NCBI RefSeq assembly: GCF_002075345.1
Contig: NZ_NAEW01000001.1
Coordinates: forward strand, 124,001-188,000
DNA from: Citrobacter braakii
GTDB lineage: Bacteria > Pseudomonadota > Gammaproteobacteria > Enterobacterales > Enterobacteriaceae
Direction: 5' to 3'
DNA: 64,000 nucleotides
Made by a program: the position numbers and the translations under genes. Below, one piece after another: positions 9,117 through 16,221 of the stretch. The first letter of the stretch is position 1, and each line of letters begins with the position of its first letter. Under the pieces are notes generated by a model. The model did not search any database. It had not been told where the DNA came from and saw only the letters and a program-made list of their open reading frames with translations.

Positions 9117-9230
9117 TTATTTATTCTTACTTATCTTTTGAATCAATGCAGGAATAATGTCAAAGCAAATGAAAAGGATGACGAAGACCAGAAAGAACGC
9201 CTCAATTGTTGCGAACATGGTATGTGACAT
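9117..9230 (-). CDS. Small membrane protein, 37 residues
   Basis: A short gene on the opposite strand to the late operon, with an excellent GCAGGAGGA ribosome-binding site seven bases before the ATG. The product starts MSHTMFATIE, has a single hydrophobic helix (FFLVFVILFICF) and ends with a basic tail (KISKNK), a positive-inside pattern. It is the second gene after 9273-9380 on the minus strand, with an inverted repeat (CCCTTTACTAAAGGG) between them. I do not recognise a family. Confidence 0.55.
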   Translation of the reverse strand: MSHTMFATIEAFFLVFVILFICFDIIPALIQKISKNK

Positions 9231-9272
9231 AAATCCTCCTGCGTGACTTGCGGCCCTTTAGTAAAGGGAATA

Positions 9273-9380
9273 CTAACGGCTTCTGTTTTTGCGGAAAAAA
9301 TCATCAGCGAAAGCCGCAACAACGATGACCAGTGAATAGATAACAATAAACCCGAACAGTACCATTGCAATTGAACCCAT
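9273..9380 (-). CDS. Small membrane protein, 35 residues
   Basis: A minus-strand gene starting MGSIAMVLFG, with a hydrophobic helix of about 20 residues followed by FADDFFRKNRSR, a basic cytoplasmic tail. The start at 9380 is preferred over an upstream in-frame one because GGTGA lies at the right spacing and the upstream codons overlap a terminator-like hairpin. Expression would therefore need readthrough of that hairpin. Unknown family; part of a set of four or five tiny membrane proteins on this strand. Confidence 0.5.
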   Translation of the reverse strand: MGSIAMVLFGFIVIYSLVIVVAAFADDFFRKNRSR

Positions 9381-9392
9381 AATTTCACCGCC

Positions 9393-9455
9393 AAAAAAAA
9401 GGGGTGTCGGATAACAACCCCGAATAATAAAGACCAATAGAACGAAACCATACAC
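9393..9455 (-). ncRNA. Candidate small RNA or attenuated leader, unit A
   Basis: Downstream of a conserved promoter-like box (9461-9489), a region of about 60 bases ends in a GGGGTTG...CACCCC hairpin (9401-9421) and eight T (9393-9400). This is the architecture of a short RNA with an intrinsic terminator. The small gene at 9273-9380 begins 13 bases beyond the T-run, so the unit may alternatively be an attenuator. The transcription start is a guess from box spacing. Confidence 0.4.
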
Positions 9456-9460
9456 GTTTT

Positions 9461-9489
9461 TTATTTCACATGCAGTTACTACAAATCAA
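9461..9489 (-). promoter_or_regulatory. Conserved promoter-like box, copy A
   Basis: On the minus strand TTGATT is followed after 17 bases by AAATAA, and the spacer ends in TAACTGCATGTG. The same arrangement occurs at 9861-9888 and 10305-10332. The -10 match is weak, so an activator or a special site could be involved. Confidence 0.4.
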
Positions 9490-9521
9490 GCGGGAAAATA
9501 TGCGGGTATTATGGGGAGGGT

Positions 9522-9719
9522 GTGACGCCCGACAACGTGAAGAATTACCTGGAACACGTTGCGTCGTGTATTCGGGCGTCACTACTCACTTATGACAGAA
9601 TCAGTGGCGAACCGCAAATAAAGACGTCGATTTTCGATTGTACATCAAAAATAACGATCTATCAGTATAACAATCACGGCAAAAAACAGCAGAAGGGTGA
9701 TACAACACAATCCGTATGA
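9522..9719 (+). CDS. Doubtful 65-codon ORF
   Basis: A GTG-started frame with a GGGGAGG just upstream and a reasonably protein-like N-terminus (NVKNYLEHVASCIRAS). It overlaps the minus-strand 27-residue gene at 9645-9728 almost completely at its 3' end. No family is recognised. It may be a decayed remnant or a chance frame; recorded because the ribosome-binding site is good. Confidence 0.2.
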   Translation: MTPDNVKNYLEHVASCIRASLLTYDRISGEPQIKTSIFDCTSKITIYQYNNHGKKQQKGDTTQSV

Positions 9720-9728
9720 AGAAATCAC
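9645..9728 (-). CDS. Tiny membrane protein, 27 residues
   Basis: A GTG-started minus-strand frame whose product (starting MISSYGLCC) is almost entirely one hydrophobic helix (ITLLLFFAVIVILI) ending DRYF. A modest GGAA motif lies nine bases upstream. It follows hairpin unit C (9752-9783) in the same way that 9273-9380 follows unit A and 10066-10179 follows unit B, which is the main reason for believing it. Confidence 0.35.
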   Translation of the reverse strand: MISSYGLCCITLLLFFAVIVILIDRYF

Positions 9729-9751
9729 GTAGTCAGTTCCATTCAAAAAAC

Positions 9752-9855
9752 AAAAAAAAAAGGGGCTCGCGTTCAAACCCCCCTGAATTTGCTGGTAATA
9801 GTTAACAACACGGCGCCTTATGGTGCTCTGTAGTAGGTAAACAAAGTGCTTCGGG
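9752..9855 (-). ncRNA. Candidate small RNA or attenuated leader, unit C
   Basis: Promoter-like box at 9861-9888, then about 100 bases ending in a GGGG...CCCC hairpin (9762-9783) followed by ten T on the minus strand (9752-9761). An internal GGCGCC palindrome lies midway. The long T-run makes this the strongest terminator of the three related units. Start position estimated. Confidence 0.4.
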
Positions 9856-9860
9856 TATTT

Positions 9861-9888
9861 TTTCGCGTATGCAGTTAGTGGATGTCAA
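9861..9888 (-). promoter_or_regulatory. Conserved promoter-like box, copy C
   Basis: TTGACA, a 17-base spacer ending TAACTGCATACG, then CGAAAA on the minus strand. It has the best -35 of the three related boxes. Confidence 0.4.
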
Positions 9889-10091
9889 TAAGAACATTCA
9901 TTTCTAATGATCGTGTCGAAAGGGCCTTCTCCCGGTTCTCCGATATTATTGAGCACAACTTCAAATGTGCCAACCAGAAACACCACAATACAGACAGCCT
10001 GCATAGTAAGCATTAGCCATCTGAATATCCGGAGCGGCAGAATTTCAGCCTGGTATCCCGACTTTTTAAAAAACTGAGTCTTCTTCAACAT
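9885..10091 (-). CDS. Possible small membrane protein, 68 residues
   Basis: A minus-strand frame starting MLKKTQFFKK with one hydrophobic segment (about residues 27-48, LMLTMQAVCIVVFLVGTF) and a polar C-terminus. It overlaps the 3' end of the 37-residue gene at 10066-10179 in another frame and has no clear ribosome-binding site, so it would depend on translational coupling. An in-frame start nine codons upstream (10118) is also possible. Unknown family. Confidence 0.35.
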   Translation of the reverse strand: MLKKTQFFKKSGYQAEILPLRIFRWLMLTMQAVCIVVFLVGTFEVVLNNIGEPGEGPFDTIIRNECSY

Positions 10092-10179
10092 AATCAGGTC
10101 TGCTGGCAACATCTGCACGTTGAAAAACGAACATCATCAGGGCCGGGATGAGAGTAAGCATGAGTATGACAGTCTTCAT
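10066..10179 (-). CDS. Small membrane or secreted protein, 37 residues
   Basis: Minus-strand gene with a strong GAGGAG ribosome-binding site eight bases before the ATG. The product starts MKTVILMLTLIPALMMFVF, which reads as a signal anchor, followed by a polar tail RADVASRPDYVEEDSVF. It begins about 34 bases beyond the T-run of hairpin unit B. No family recognised. Confidence 0.5.
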   Translation of the reverse strand: MKTVILMLTLIPALMMFVFQRADVASRPDYVEEDSVF

Positions 10180-10212
10180 AAACGACACTCCTCAATATGC
10201 CCATTTTCGCTG

Positions 10213-10297
10213 AAAAAAACAGGGGCGGTTCTCAACGCCCCCACAAATATGGCTGCGTCGTCAGGCATCTCCTGATGCTCTTTTTTTGTGTCGGACT
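10213..10297 (-). ncRNA. Candidate small RNA or attenuated leader, unit B
   Basis: Promoter-like box at 10305-10332, about 85 bases, then a GGGGCG/CGCCCC hairpin (10222-10242) and seven T on the minus strand (10213-10219). The small gene at 10066-10179 follows. A plus-strand terminator overlaps the middle of this unit on the other strand. Confidence 0.4.
10262..10287 (+). terminator. Plus-strand intrinsic terminator
   Basis: GCATC/GATGC stem with a TCCT loop followed by seven T, read on the plus strand upstream of the nozzle-like gene. Confidence 0.5.
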
Positions 10298-10304
10298 TAA
10301 CATT

Positions 10305-10332
10305 TTTTCCACATGCAGCTATCAAAAATCAA
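10305..10332 (-). promoter_or_regulatory. Conserved promoter-like box, copy B
   Basis: TTGATT, a 17-base spacer ending TAGCTGCATGTG, then GAAAAA on the minus strand, matching copies A and C. Confidence 0.4.
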
Positions 10333-10354
10333 CCTGTAATTCGGAGTTTTCGAC

Positions 10355-11986
10355 ATGCCTGCTATTGATATTGTTTCCATGCACGGTGAAATGCCGCGCG
10401 TGCTTCCCCATATGTTGCCGGATGGCTATTCCGTACTGGCGAAAAACTGCCATTTCCGGTTTGGCGTGATTACGCCAGTCAGTGACGATGGTAAAAACGA
10501 AGTCACATTTGGCATAAAGCCAGAAACGCTTTTCCTGTACCGACAGAATAAGTGGTTCACCTGGAGTGGAATTGTCGATGCTGTACGCAGCCCTGTAGCG
10601 CAGGACCCTTACGGACGAGTGTATTATACCGACGGGCAGTACCCAAAAGTGACCAGTGCGCAGATTGCGACATCGGGTAGCGGGCAGTATCCGGCCAACA
10701 GCTACCGGCTTGGCGTACCAGCTCCGGAAAGTGCTGTTACATGTAGTGTATTAAATCCTCCTCCGGTTGAGGGTACTGAAGAAGACGATGCTAAGGATGA
10801 TGAAACCCGTTTTTATACTCAGACCTTTGTCACCGCTTATGGCGAAGAGGGACCGCCCGGACCGCCATCAATGGAAGCGACAGTTAAAAAAGGCGGCTCC
10901 GTTGATTTAACCATGCAGCCTCCGCCGCTACAGAATTCGAATATTACCCGGCAGCGTATCTATCGTTCTGCTTCTGGTGGCGGTAATGCAGATTTCCTGC
11001 TGGTGACCGAGCTGGATGCCGGAGTGCTGTCATTTCACGATGATTTACAGACTGAACAGCTTGGACCTGTACTTGAGACAGAACATTACGTTATGCCGCC
11101 GGACAACATGACTGGCCTTTGCATGATGGCAAACGGTATTGCTGCCGGATTTGCCGGAAACGAAGTGATGTTTTCTGAGGCTTTTTTGCCGTATGCCTGG
11201 CCTGATTCGTACAGACAGACCACGGCGGAAGATATTGTCGCCATAGCCTCAATCGGAACGGCGCTGGTTGTTGCAACTAAGGGCGAGCCTTATTTATTCA
11301 GCGGTGTTTCACCGTCAAATATTTCAGGGGCAAAGCTGCCGTTAACGCAGGCGTGTGTCAGCAGACAAAGCATGGTTGTGATGGATGGTTTTGTACTCTA
11401 TGCGGGAACAAACGGGCTTGTTTCGGTGAGTGGTGATGGTAACGCGCTTATTGCCACAGAAAAAATTATCTCGCCGGAACAGTGGCGCGAAATGTTTAAC
11501 CCGTCATCCATCAAAGCATATCAGTATCGCGGCGAATATGTGGCCCGTTATACGAAAACTGATGGCAGTCAGGCAGTCTTTATCTTCAGCCCGCAGGATA
11601 TGGATATCCGGCATATGAGCACGACGTTCGATACGGCGTATAACGATACAGCAACCGATACATTGTACCTGGTAAAAGGGCTTGAGTTATCTGTATCACA
11701 GGGCGCTAACACGCCATTACCGCTGGTCTGGCGCTCAAAAACTTTTATTGCGCAGGAAAATACCAGTTTTTCATGCCTTCGAATCAAAGCGCCTTATCCT
11801 GAACGAGTCGGGATTTCTGTATTTGCGGACGGACAGCCGGTGATCCAGTTACCCCCTGGTTCCCTCCGTAATTCCGTGCTGAAACTGCCGCCAGTAACAG
11901 GGCGTGAATGGTATCTCGAAGTGTCAGGTTTTGGGCAGATTGAGCGAATTACCCTCAGTACATCGATGGCGGAGATGCCAGCATGA
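10355..11986 (+). CDS. Tail nozzle/hub-like protein
   Basis: A 543-residue, beta-rich protein starting after CGGAG. The sequence has the look of podovirus tail-nozzle or stabilisation proteins: an N-terminal LPHMLPDGYSVLAKNCHFRFG segment, a fibronectin-like stretch around residues 140-240 (TQTFVTAYGEEGPPGPPS, then ITRQRIYRSASGG), and repeated blade-like units afterwards (AAGFAGNEVMFSEAF, VVATKGEPYLFSG). It should sit below the portal and adaptor. It overlaps the next gene by four bases (ATGA), so the two are coupled. The function is inferred from size, composition and place. Confidence 0.6.
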   Translation: MPAIDIVSMHGEMPRVLPHMLPDGYSVLAKNCHFRFGVITPVSDDGKNEVTFGIKPETLFLYRQNKWFTWSGIVDAVRSPVAQDPYGRVYYTDGQYPKVTSAQIATSGSGQYPANSYRLGVPAPESAVTCSVLNPPPVEGTEEDDAKDDETRFYTQTFVTAYGEEGPPGPPSMEATVKKGGSVDLTMQPPPLQNSNITRQRIYRSASGGGNADFLLVTELDAGVLSFHDDLQTEQLGPVLETEHYVMPPDNMTGLCMMANGIAAGFAGNEVMFSEAFLPYAWPDSYRQTTAEDIVAIASIGTALVVATKGEPYLFSGVSPSNISGAKLPLTQACVSRQSMVVMDGFVLYAGTNGLVSVSGDGNALIATEKIISPEQWREMFNPSSIKAYQYRGEYVARYTKTDGSQAVFIFSPQDMDIRHMSTTFDTAYNDTATDTLYLVKGLELSVSQGANTPLPLVWRSKTFIAQENTSFSCLRIKAPYPERVGISVFADGQPVIQLPPGSLRNSVLKLPPVTGREWYLEVSGFGQIERITLSTSMAEMPA

Positions 11987-13470
11987 GTAAAAAACCGTGG
12001 CGTGCAGGAAAGGATCTGGCTGCTGTTGTCGAAAATATGGAGATTGGGACCGGCCAGCGCGGTGACGGGAAAGATGCGTTTGTCACGCAACGCCAGCTTG
12101 CAGAACTGAAACTGGCGAAAATGAGCGGAGGCAATGGAGGTATCAGGCTTGCTCCTGGTCTGGGGCAGGGGATTTTCCCGGATATACCGCCGCCTGAACG
12201 TCCCACAAAGCCGGAAGGTTTACAGGTTACGGGTGGTTTTGGCTACGTGCTGCTTGAGTGGGTTATGCCGAAATATAACGGGCATTCCCTCGCTGAAATC
12301 TGGCGGGGTACGGAGGATAACCTTTCTGATGCTGTTCTCGTTGGTACAACACCGGGGCAGGTTTACAGCGATTCGGTTGATCCGGGCTGGAAAGGATTTT
12401 ACTGGATACGGTTTGTTAACTCAGCAGGCGTGTCTGGTCCGTATAATTCACCTGATGGAACTCCGGCAGAAACGCAGATGGATGTGCAGGCCGTGATTGA
12501 CCAGATACACGATGAAGCGGCTAAATCCCCGATTGTTGAGGAACTGAAAAAGGAAATTAGTGATTCAGCAAAAGCCACGAATGAACATATAGAGAAAATC
12601 AGTGAAGATGGTGGCAAAGCGTTTCAGGCGATGTGGGCGCAGAAAGCCAGTGCTGACGGAATAACAGCAGGTATTGGTATCGTTGCCGGGAAAGACGCGG
12701 CAGGTAATCCGATTAGCCAGGTGGCGATAGCGGCATCGCAGTTGTTTATTTTCGACCCGAATAACCCCGGCAATACGGCGTATCCGTTTGCGGTGTCAGG
12801 CGGTAAGGTCGTGATCCAGAAAGCGGTGATTTATGACGCGGTGGTTGAAACGCTGTCGGCGCAATATATCGTGGCTGATGATGTGAAAATTGGCGCAACG
12901 CTGACTGCTCCCTATATCAGAAGCGCCACTATCAGTAACGGTAATTTTACGGTTGACTCAAACGGCAACGTGAATGCCGTGAATGCGAACCTGAACAATG
13001 TTACTTCACGTGGGGGGGCTTTTTACGATCTGTATGCGGTCGGCGGCACGATGGGCAATGTTCATATTCTGGAGAACTGTCAGATAGACGGTCGCCTGAG
13101 TGCTGCTCAGATTGACGGGGATATTGCGAAAACATATGCGCTTAATAGAGGCAGTGTTTATATTCCGGCACAGGTAGTGGCAATGAATCTTGTTGTGCTC
13201 GCTGCTGAAGTGCAGTCGCACGGCAGACACGGCACAATCAACTGGAATAATGCGGATTTTTATTTCAATGGAGAATTTCAAGGCCCGGGAACATCGGTCA
13301 CCATGAGCAACTTTATAGCAGGAAAGTATACTGTTCATGGTGGCGGTGGTTCTTCCTATTCCGAAAATCTGGATGGACGACTGATGGTTAAAGTGTACTT
13401 TCTGCCAGCAGGCGTACCTATAACAATAAGTTGTAGCAGATTCGCCGTTGTCTGGATGTCGAAGGCTTGA
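11983..13470 (+). CDS. Tail tip protein with fibronectin III and GpJ-type C-terminal domain
   Basis: A 495-residue protein coupled to the nozzle-like gene by an ATGA overlap. Residues about 70-155 form a fibronectin III domain (PTKPEGLQVTGGFGYVLLEW, then YWIRFVNSAGVSGPY); residues about 165-310 match the DUF1983 segment found near the C-terminus of lambda GpJ (IGIVAGKDAAGNPISQVAI, SQLFIFDPN, VIQKAVIYDAVVETL). The rest is a beta-rich tip ending SRFAVVWMSKA. In lambda this region binds the receptor, so this is a plausible host-range determinant grafted on a podovirus tail. Confidence 0.75.
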   Translation: MSKKPWRAGKDLAAVVENMEIGTGQRGDGKDAFVTQRQLAELKLAKMSGGNGGIRLAPGLGQGIFPDIPPPERPTKPEGLQVTGGFGYVLLEWVMPKYNGHSLAEIWRGTEDNLSDAVLVGTTPGQVYSDSVDPGWKGFYWIRFVNSAGVSGPYNSPDGTPAETQMDVQAVIDQIHDEAAKSPIVEELKKEISDSAKATNEHIEKISEDGGKAFQAMWAQKASADGITAGIGIVAGKDAAGNPISQVAIAASQLFIFDPNNPGNTAYPFAVSGGKVVIQKAVIYDAVVETLSAQYIVADDVKIGATLTAPYIRSATISNGNFTVDSNGNVNAVNANLNNVTSRGGAFYDLYAVGGTMGNVHILENCQIDGRLSAAQIDGDIAKTYALNRGSVYIPAQVVAMNLVVLAAEVQSHGRHGTINWNNADFYFNGEFQGPGTSVTMSNFIAGKYTVHGGGGSSYSENLDGRLMVKVYFLPAGVPITISCSRFAVVWMSKA

Positions 13471-13549
13471 TTACCCACATCTGAATCAGTAACACTGGCT
13501 GCGGGTGCTTTGGGCTGTCTGCCTGAAGCATTAGTGAATGGCAGGCAAG

Positions 13550-13600
13550 AAAAAGCCCCGAAGGTAATTAATGTTTATTAACCACCTACGAGGCCTATCC
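13550..13600 (-). ncRNA. Putative Sok-like antisense RNA
   Basis: Upstream of the hok-like gene, the minus strand contains the GCCTCGTAGGTGG start region, a TTAAT/ATTAA hairpin and a GGGGCTTTTTC end, the same layout as the antisense RNAs of chromosomal hok/sok loci. It would block translation of the overlapping leader reading frame and hence of the toxin. Boundaries are approximate. Confidence 0.5.
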
Positions 13601-13601
13601 T

Positions 13602-13664
13602 ATGCTTGACAACATGAAGATAGCCTCTTACAGGCCGAAAGGTCAAGGAGAAACGAGGCTATGA
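13602..13664 (+). CDS. Mok-like leader peptide
   Basis: A 20-codon frame that overlaps the toxin start by four bases (ATGA), as in hok/mok/sok loci, where translation of the toxin is coupled to the overlapping leader that the antisense RNA regulates. Confidence 0.5.
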   Translation: MLDNMKIASYRPKGQGETRL

Positions 13665-13813
13665 AGCCACAAAAACTGGCGCTGATAGCGCTAATCGTTG
13701 TCAGTATCACGCTTCTCGGAGTGTTGTTACTGAATAACAAAACCCTCTGCGACGTTAGCTTCCGAAGCGGCGGAACGGAGGTTGTGGCTCATATGGCTTA
13801 CGAATCCAGGTAA
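13661..13813 (+). CDS. Hok/Gef family type I toxin
   Basis: A 50-residue protein starting MKPQKLALIALIVVSITLLG with a single membrane helix (residues 6-24), the family cysteine at position 30 in KTLCDV, and the conserved C-terminal pattern SGGTEVVAHMAYES. This is the standard Hok/Gef layout (usual length 50-52). Hok proteins insert into the inner membrane and collapse its potential. An overlapping leader and a Sok-like antisense lie upstream. Hok genes (hokW) are known from 933W-type prophages, which fits. The ribosome-binding site is AAGGAGAAACGAGG. Confidence 0.85.
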   Translation: MKPQKLALIALIVVSITLLGVLLLNNKTLCDVSFRSGGTEVVAHMAYESR

Positions 13814-13883
13814 GAGCTATGGCGGGGGAGCAATCCTCCGCCACTCTTTATAGTGTTGAGAATAGCCTCAAAGCACCCTTTTA

Positions 13884-13916
13884 ACCCCGTTGCAGATTTC
13901 TGTAGCGGGGTTTTTT
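13884..13916 (+). terminator. Intrinsic terminator after hok locus
   Basis: ACCCCG/CGGGGT stem followed by six T, ending 14 bases before the next start codon. Confidence 0.8.
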
Positions 13917-13930
13917 ATGGGAGAAGATAA

Positions 13931-14578
13931 ATGACTTTTATTACCGATGCAAAAAATGCCCGGTACGGGGATGACGGTATTATCATGGCGGATGTTCGCT
14001 TTGATGATTTAACCTCGCCGGACGGTACACCGCTTTATCTGCCTTATATTGCGACAGCGTATGATTCAGCGGATTTCGGTCCACAACTTTATTCCGATTT
14101 GAAATCGGGAAAATACGGAGAGGTTGAGCCGTTTATTGTTACTTCTGAAATGCTCACAGTAGCCAGGCTGGAAAAACACGATGAAATAAATGTCTGGCGC
14201 AATCAACAGGAGCACGGCAGTATCACTTTCAGTCTCAATGGTCACCGTTGGGACTGTGATAAAGCTTCGCAGGACCGTCTTAGCGCATCCCTGGAGGCTG
14301 ACCGGTTGAATATACTGCCCGCTGATTTTTTCTGGACGGATGCTGACAATATTGATGTTCCCGTTAAGTCCACAGACCTTGAAGCCATGAGTACAGCAAT
14401 GAGCACAACGATGTTTTTACAGGGCTTCAGAATCCACGAACGTCAGCGCCAGATGAAAGAGGACGTTGATGCGCTGAGCGATTATCAGGCAATTAAGGAC
14501 TATGTAGTGGGCTGGCCGGAGGAAGGACAAGCAGACAATGACAAAACTCGAACGATACATGCAGCGGGTGATGGCTGA
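13931..14578 (+). CDS. DUF4376 tail-fibre-associated protein, copy 2
   Basis: A 215-residue paralogue of the protein at 8050-8649: the two share DGTPLYLPY, the spacing to SGKYGxVxPFxVT, INxWRxxQExGS and the final YxVGW. This copy has about 13 extra C-terminal residues. It follows the hok locus and its start is preceded by GGGAGAAG. Having two DUF4376 proteins beside two receptor-binding proteins (5417-8038 and 11983-13470) suggests one partner for each. The 3' end overlaps the next gene by 41 bases. Confidence 0.65.
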   Translation: MTFITDAKNARYGDDGIIMADVRFDDLTSPDGTPLYLPYIATAYDSADFGPQLYSDLKSGKYGEVEPFIVTSEMLTVARLEKHDEINVWRNQQEHGSITFSLNGHRWDCDKASQDRLSASLEADRLNILPADFFWTDADNIDVPVKSTDLEAMSTAMSTTMFLQGFRIHERQRQMKEDVDALSDYQAIKDYVVGWPEEGQADNDKTRTIHAAGDG

Positions 14579-14909
14579 TACCTGCAACCCGAATTTGCTG
14601 AATGAAATACAGGACGCCTGCCGTAAAAAGCAGGCGTTTTGCTTTGGTGCGCCGGATGGTCAACTGGTCCTGAAACCGATGGTGAAAGACGGCGTTCCGT
14701 ATGTGCTGGTCTGGCTGGGAATTTGCGAGGGTTATGACAGCGTGTCGCGGTATCTGCCGGAGGTAAAGAAATTAACCCGCATGTCCGGTGGTCGTTGGGC
14801 GGAGTTTCATACAACGCGTAAAGGGTTTATCCGTCTGTCCGGACGGTTTGGATTTGAACGGATGCCGGATGATGAGGACGGGTTCATGGTATTTCGCATT
14901 CAGGTGTAA
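14538..14909 (+). CDS. Phage protein, possible GNAT-like fold, unknown
   Basis: A 123-residue protein overlapping the previous gene by 41 bases. It has the alternation expected of a small alpha/beta acyltransferase-like fold: an N-terminal helix (MTKLERYMQRVMA), a strand-rich middle (GQLVLKPMVKDGVPYVLVWLG), a helix with EVKKLTRMSGG and a C-terminal GFERMPDDEDGFMVFRIQV. Similar proteins sit before internal virion genes in several podoviruses. The fold suggestion is weak and the function unknown. Confidence 0.5.
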   Translation: MTKLERYMQRVMADTCNPNLLNEIQDACRKKQAFCFGAPDGQLVLKPMVKDGVPYVLVWLGICEGYDSVSRYLPEVKKLTRMSGGRWAEFHTTRKGFIRLSGRFGFERMPDDEDGFMVFRIQV

Positions 14910-14928
14910 AAGTACGACATCACTGATA

Positions 14929-14951
14929 ACCCTGCTCCGGCAGGGTTTTTT
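14929..14951 (+). terminator. Intrinsic terminator
   Basis: AACCCTGC/GCAGGGTT stem with a short loop followed by T6, 19 bases before the next start codon. Confidence 0.8.
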
Positions 14952-14969
14952 CATATAAGGAGCCAGAAA

Positions 14970-15620
14970 ATGGGTAAGGGTGGCGGAGGCAGTAACGAAA
15001 TCAAAGAAACATCGCAGCAGAAGGCGCAGGCGGAAATAGCCATGAAGCAATGGCGTCTTTATAGCGACAAACTGAAGCCAATGGAAAATATCTTCATGGC
15101 GGACGTGGACAAGCTGAACAACAAGGAGAAATACCAGAATCTGGCCGGGGTGACGAATCTTGGCTACCAGAAACAGTTCGGAGAGGTCAGACACCAGGCC
15201 GCTAACCAGCTTGCAGCCGCCGGTGTTGATCCGTCCAGCGGCAAATACCAGGAAGCGATGAACGATATTGCTGGGGAACAGGCTATCGGACAGATTGACG
15301 CAACCAACCGCGTACAGTCTTCTCAGGCTGATAAGTACATTGCCGGGTTGCAGGATGTGGTCGCTCTCGGGGCGGGGCAGAAAGCCGATGCGTTGCAGGG
15401 TTACAACAGCCTAGCGGAAAACAGTCTGCGTAAAGCGGGCATGGATGCTCAGGCGGCGTATATGCGGCGTCAGGGGAATGCTTCGCTGGTAGGTGCTGGT
15501 ATGGGGGCGCTTGCTGGTTATGCTTCTAATAAATTTGGCGGTAACAGCAGTCCTGTGCCGAAAACGGCGGGAATTGGCGCTAATGGTCTTCAGAATTTCG
15601 CCAGCGGGTTTAATTTTTAA
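14970..15620 (+). CDS. Internal virion-like protein 1
   Basis: A 216-residue Ala/Gln/Gly-rich protein starting MGKGGGGSNE, preceded by AAGGAG. Long amphipathic helical stretches (about residues 15-165) end in a glycine-rich hydrophobic segment (ASLVGAGMGALAGYASNKFGG, near residues 170-190) that could insert in a membrane. It is the first of four similar genes leading to the giant ejection protein. This resembles the T7 gp14-gp15-gp16 ejectosome set in layout, though not obviously in sequence. Confidence 0.6.
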   Translation: MGKGGGGSNEIKETSQQKAQAEIAMKQWRLYSDKLKPMENIFMADVDKLNNKEKYQNLAGVTNLGYQKQFGEVRHQAANQLAAAGVDPSSGKYQEAMNDIAGEQAIGQIDATNRVQSSQADKYIAGLQDVVALGAGQKADALQGYNSLAENSLRKAGMDAQAAYMRRQGNASLVGAGMGALAGYASNKFGGNSSPVPKTAGIGANGLQNFASGFNF

Positions 15621-15632
15621 CGGAGGCTGATT

Positions 15633-16220
15633 ATGGGATTCGGAAAGGTATTTAAAAAGGTAGTTCACGTCTCAAACCCATTCAGCAAGGACAATCTCAG
15701 AAGTGCCGCTCTTGGCCTTCCTCCTGGTGTCGATCCGCGTGATAAGAAAAGTTTCCTTATGCCGTATCACAAGGAAGATCCGCTGGGCGTCTATGGGGCA
15801 AATGGCGGAGGAACTGGCGATAAACACTACGCTTCTGATACTTATGCTCAGCTCATTCGAGAGCAGTATAACGACTGGCTGACTCGATACTTCCCGAAGC
15901 AGGAACGGCTCATGGAACTTGGCACCAATAATGAGTTGATGAATGAGCAGCTTGGCAGAACTGACGGGATAGCGACACAAAGTCTGCGGTCTGCTCAACA
16001 GGGACTGAATAACCAGATGGCACGTTACGGGACTATCAGGCCGCAGAATCCGCAGGATAACACCCTGGGGTTACGCTCGGCGCTGGCAATAGCCGGTGCG
16101 AAGAACGGGATTCGCGAGGCGCAACAGGACCGCCAGATGAACATTCTGACTGGCGGGGCAGCACCTGTACGCCAGCAGCTTAATATCGGCGGCGGCAGTA
16201 ACAATAACGCGGGAACATAA
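15633..16220 (+). CDS. Internal virion-like protein 2
   Basis: A 195-residue protein starting MGFGKVFKKV, 12 bases after the previous stop with CGGAGG as ribosome-binding site. The N-terminus contains DPRDKKSFLMPYHKEDPLG and the rest is Gln/Asn/Arg-rich and helical, with a glycine-rich end (NIGGGSNNNAGT). It is probably part of the DNA-ejection apparatus by context; no motif identifies it. Confidence 0.55.
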   Translation: MGFGKVFKKVVHVSNPFSKDNLRSAALGLPPGVDPRDKKSFLMPYHKEDPLGVYGANGGGTGDKHYASDTYAQLIREQYNDWLTRYFPKQERLMELGTNNELMNEQLGRTDGIATQSLRSAQQGLNNQMARYGTIRPQNPQDNTLGLRSALAIAGAKNGIREAQQDRQMNILTGGAAPVRQQLNIGGGSNNNAGT

Positions 16221-16221
16221 G

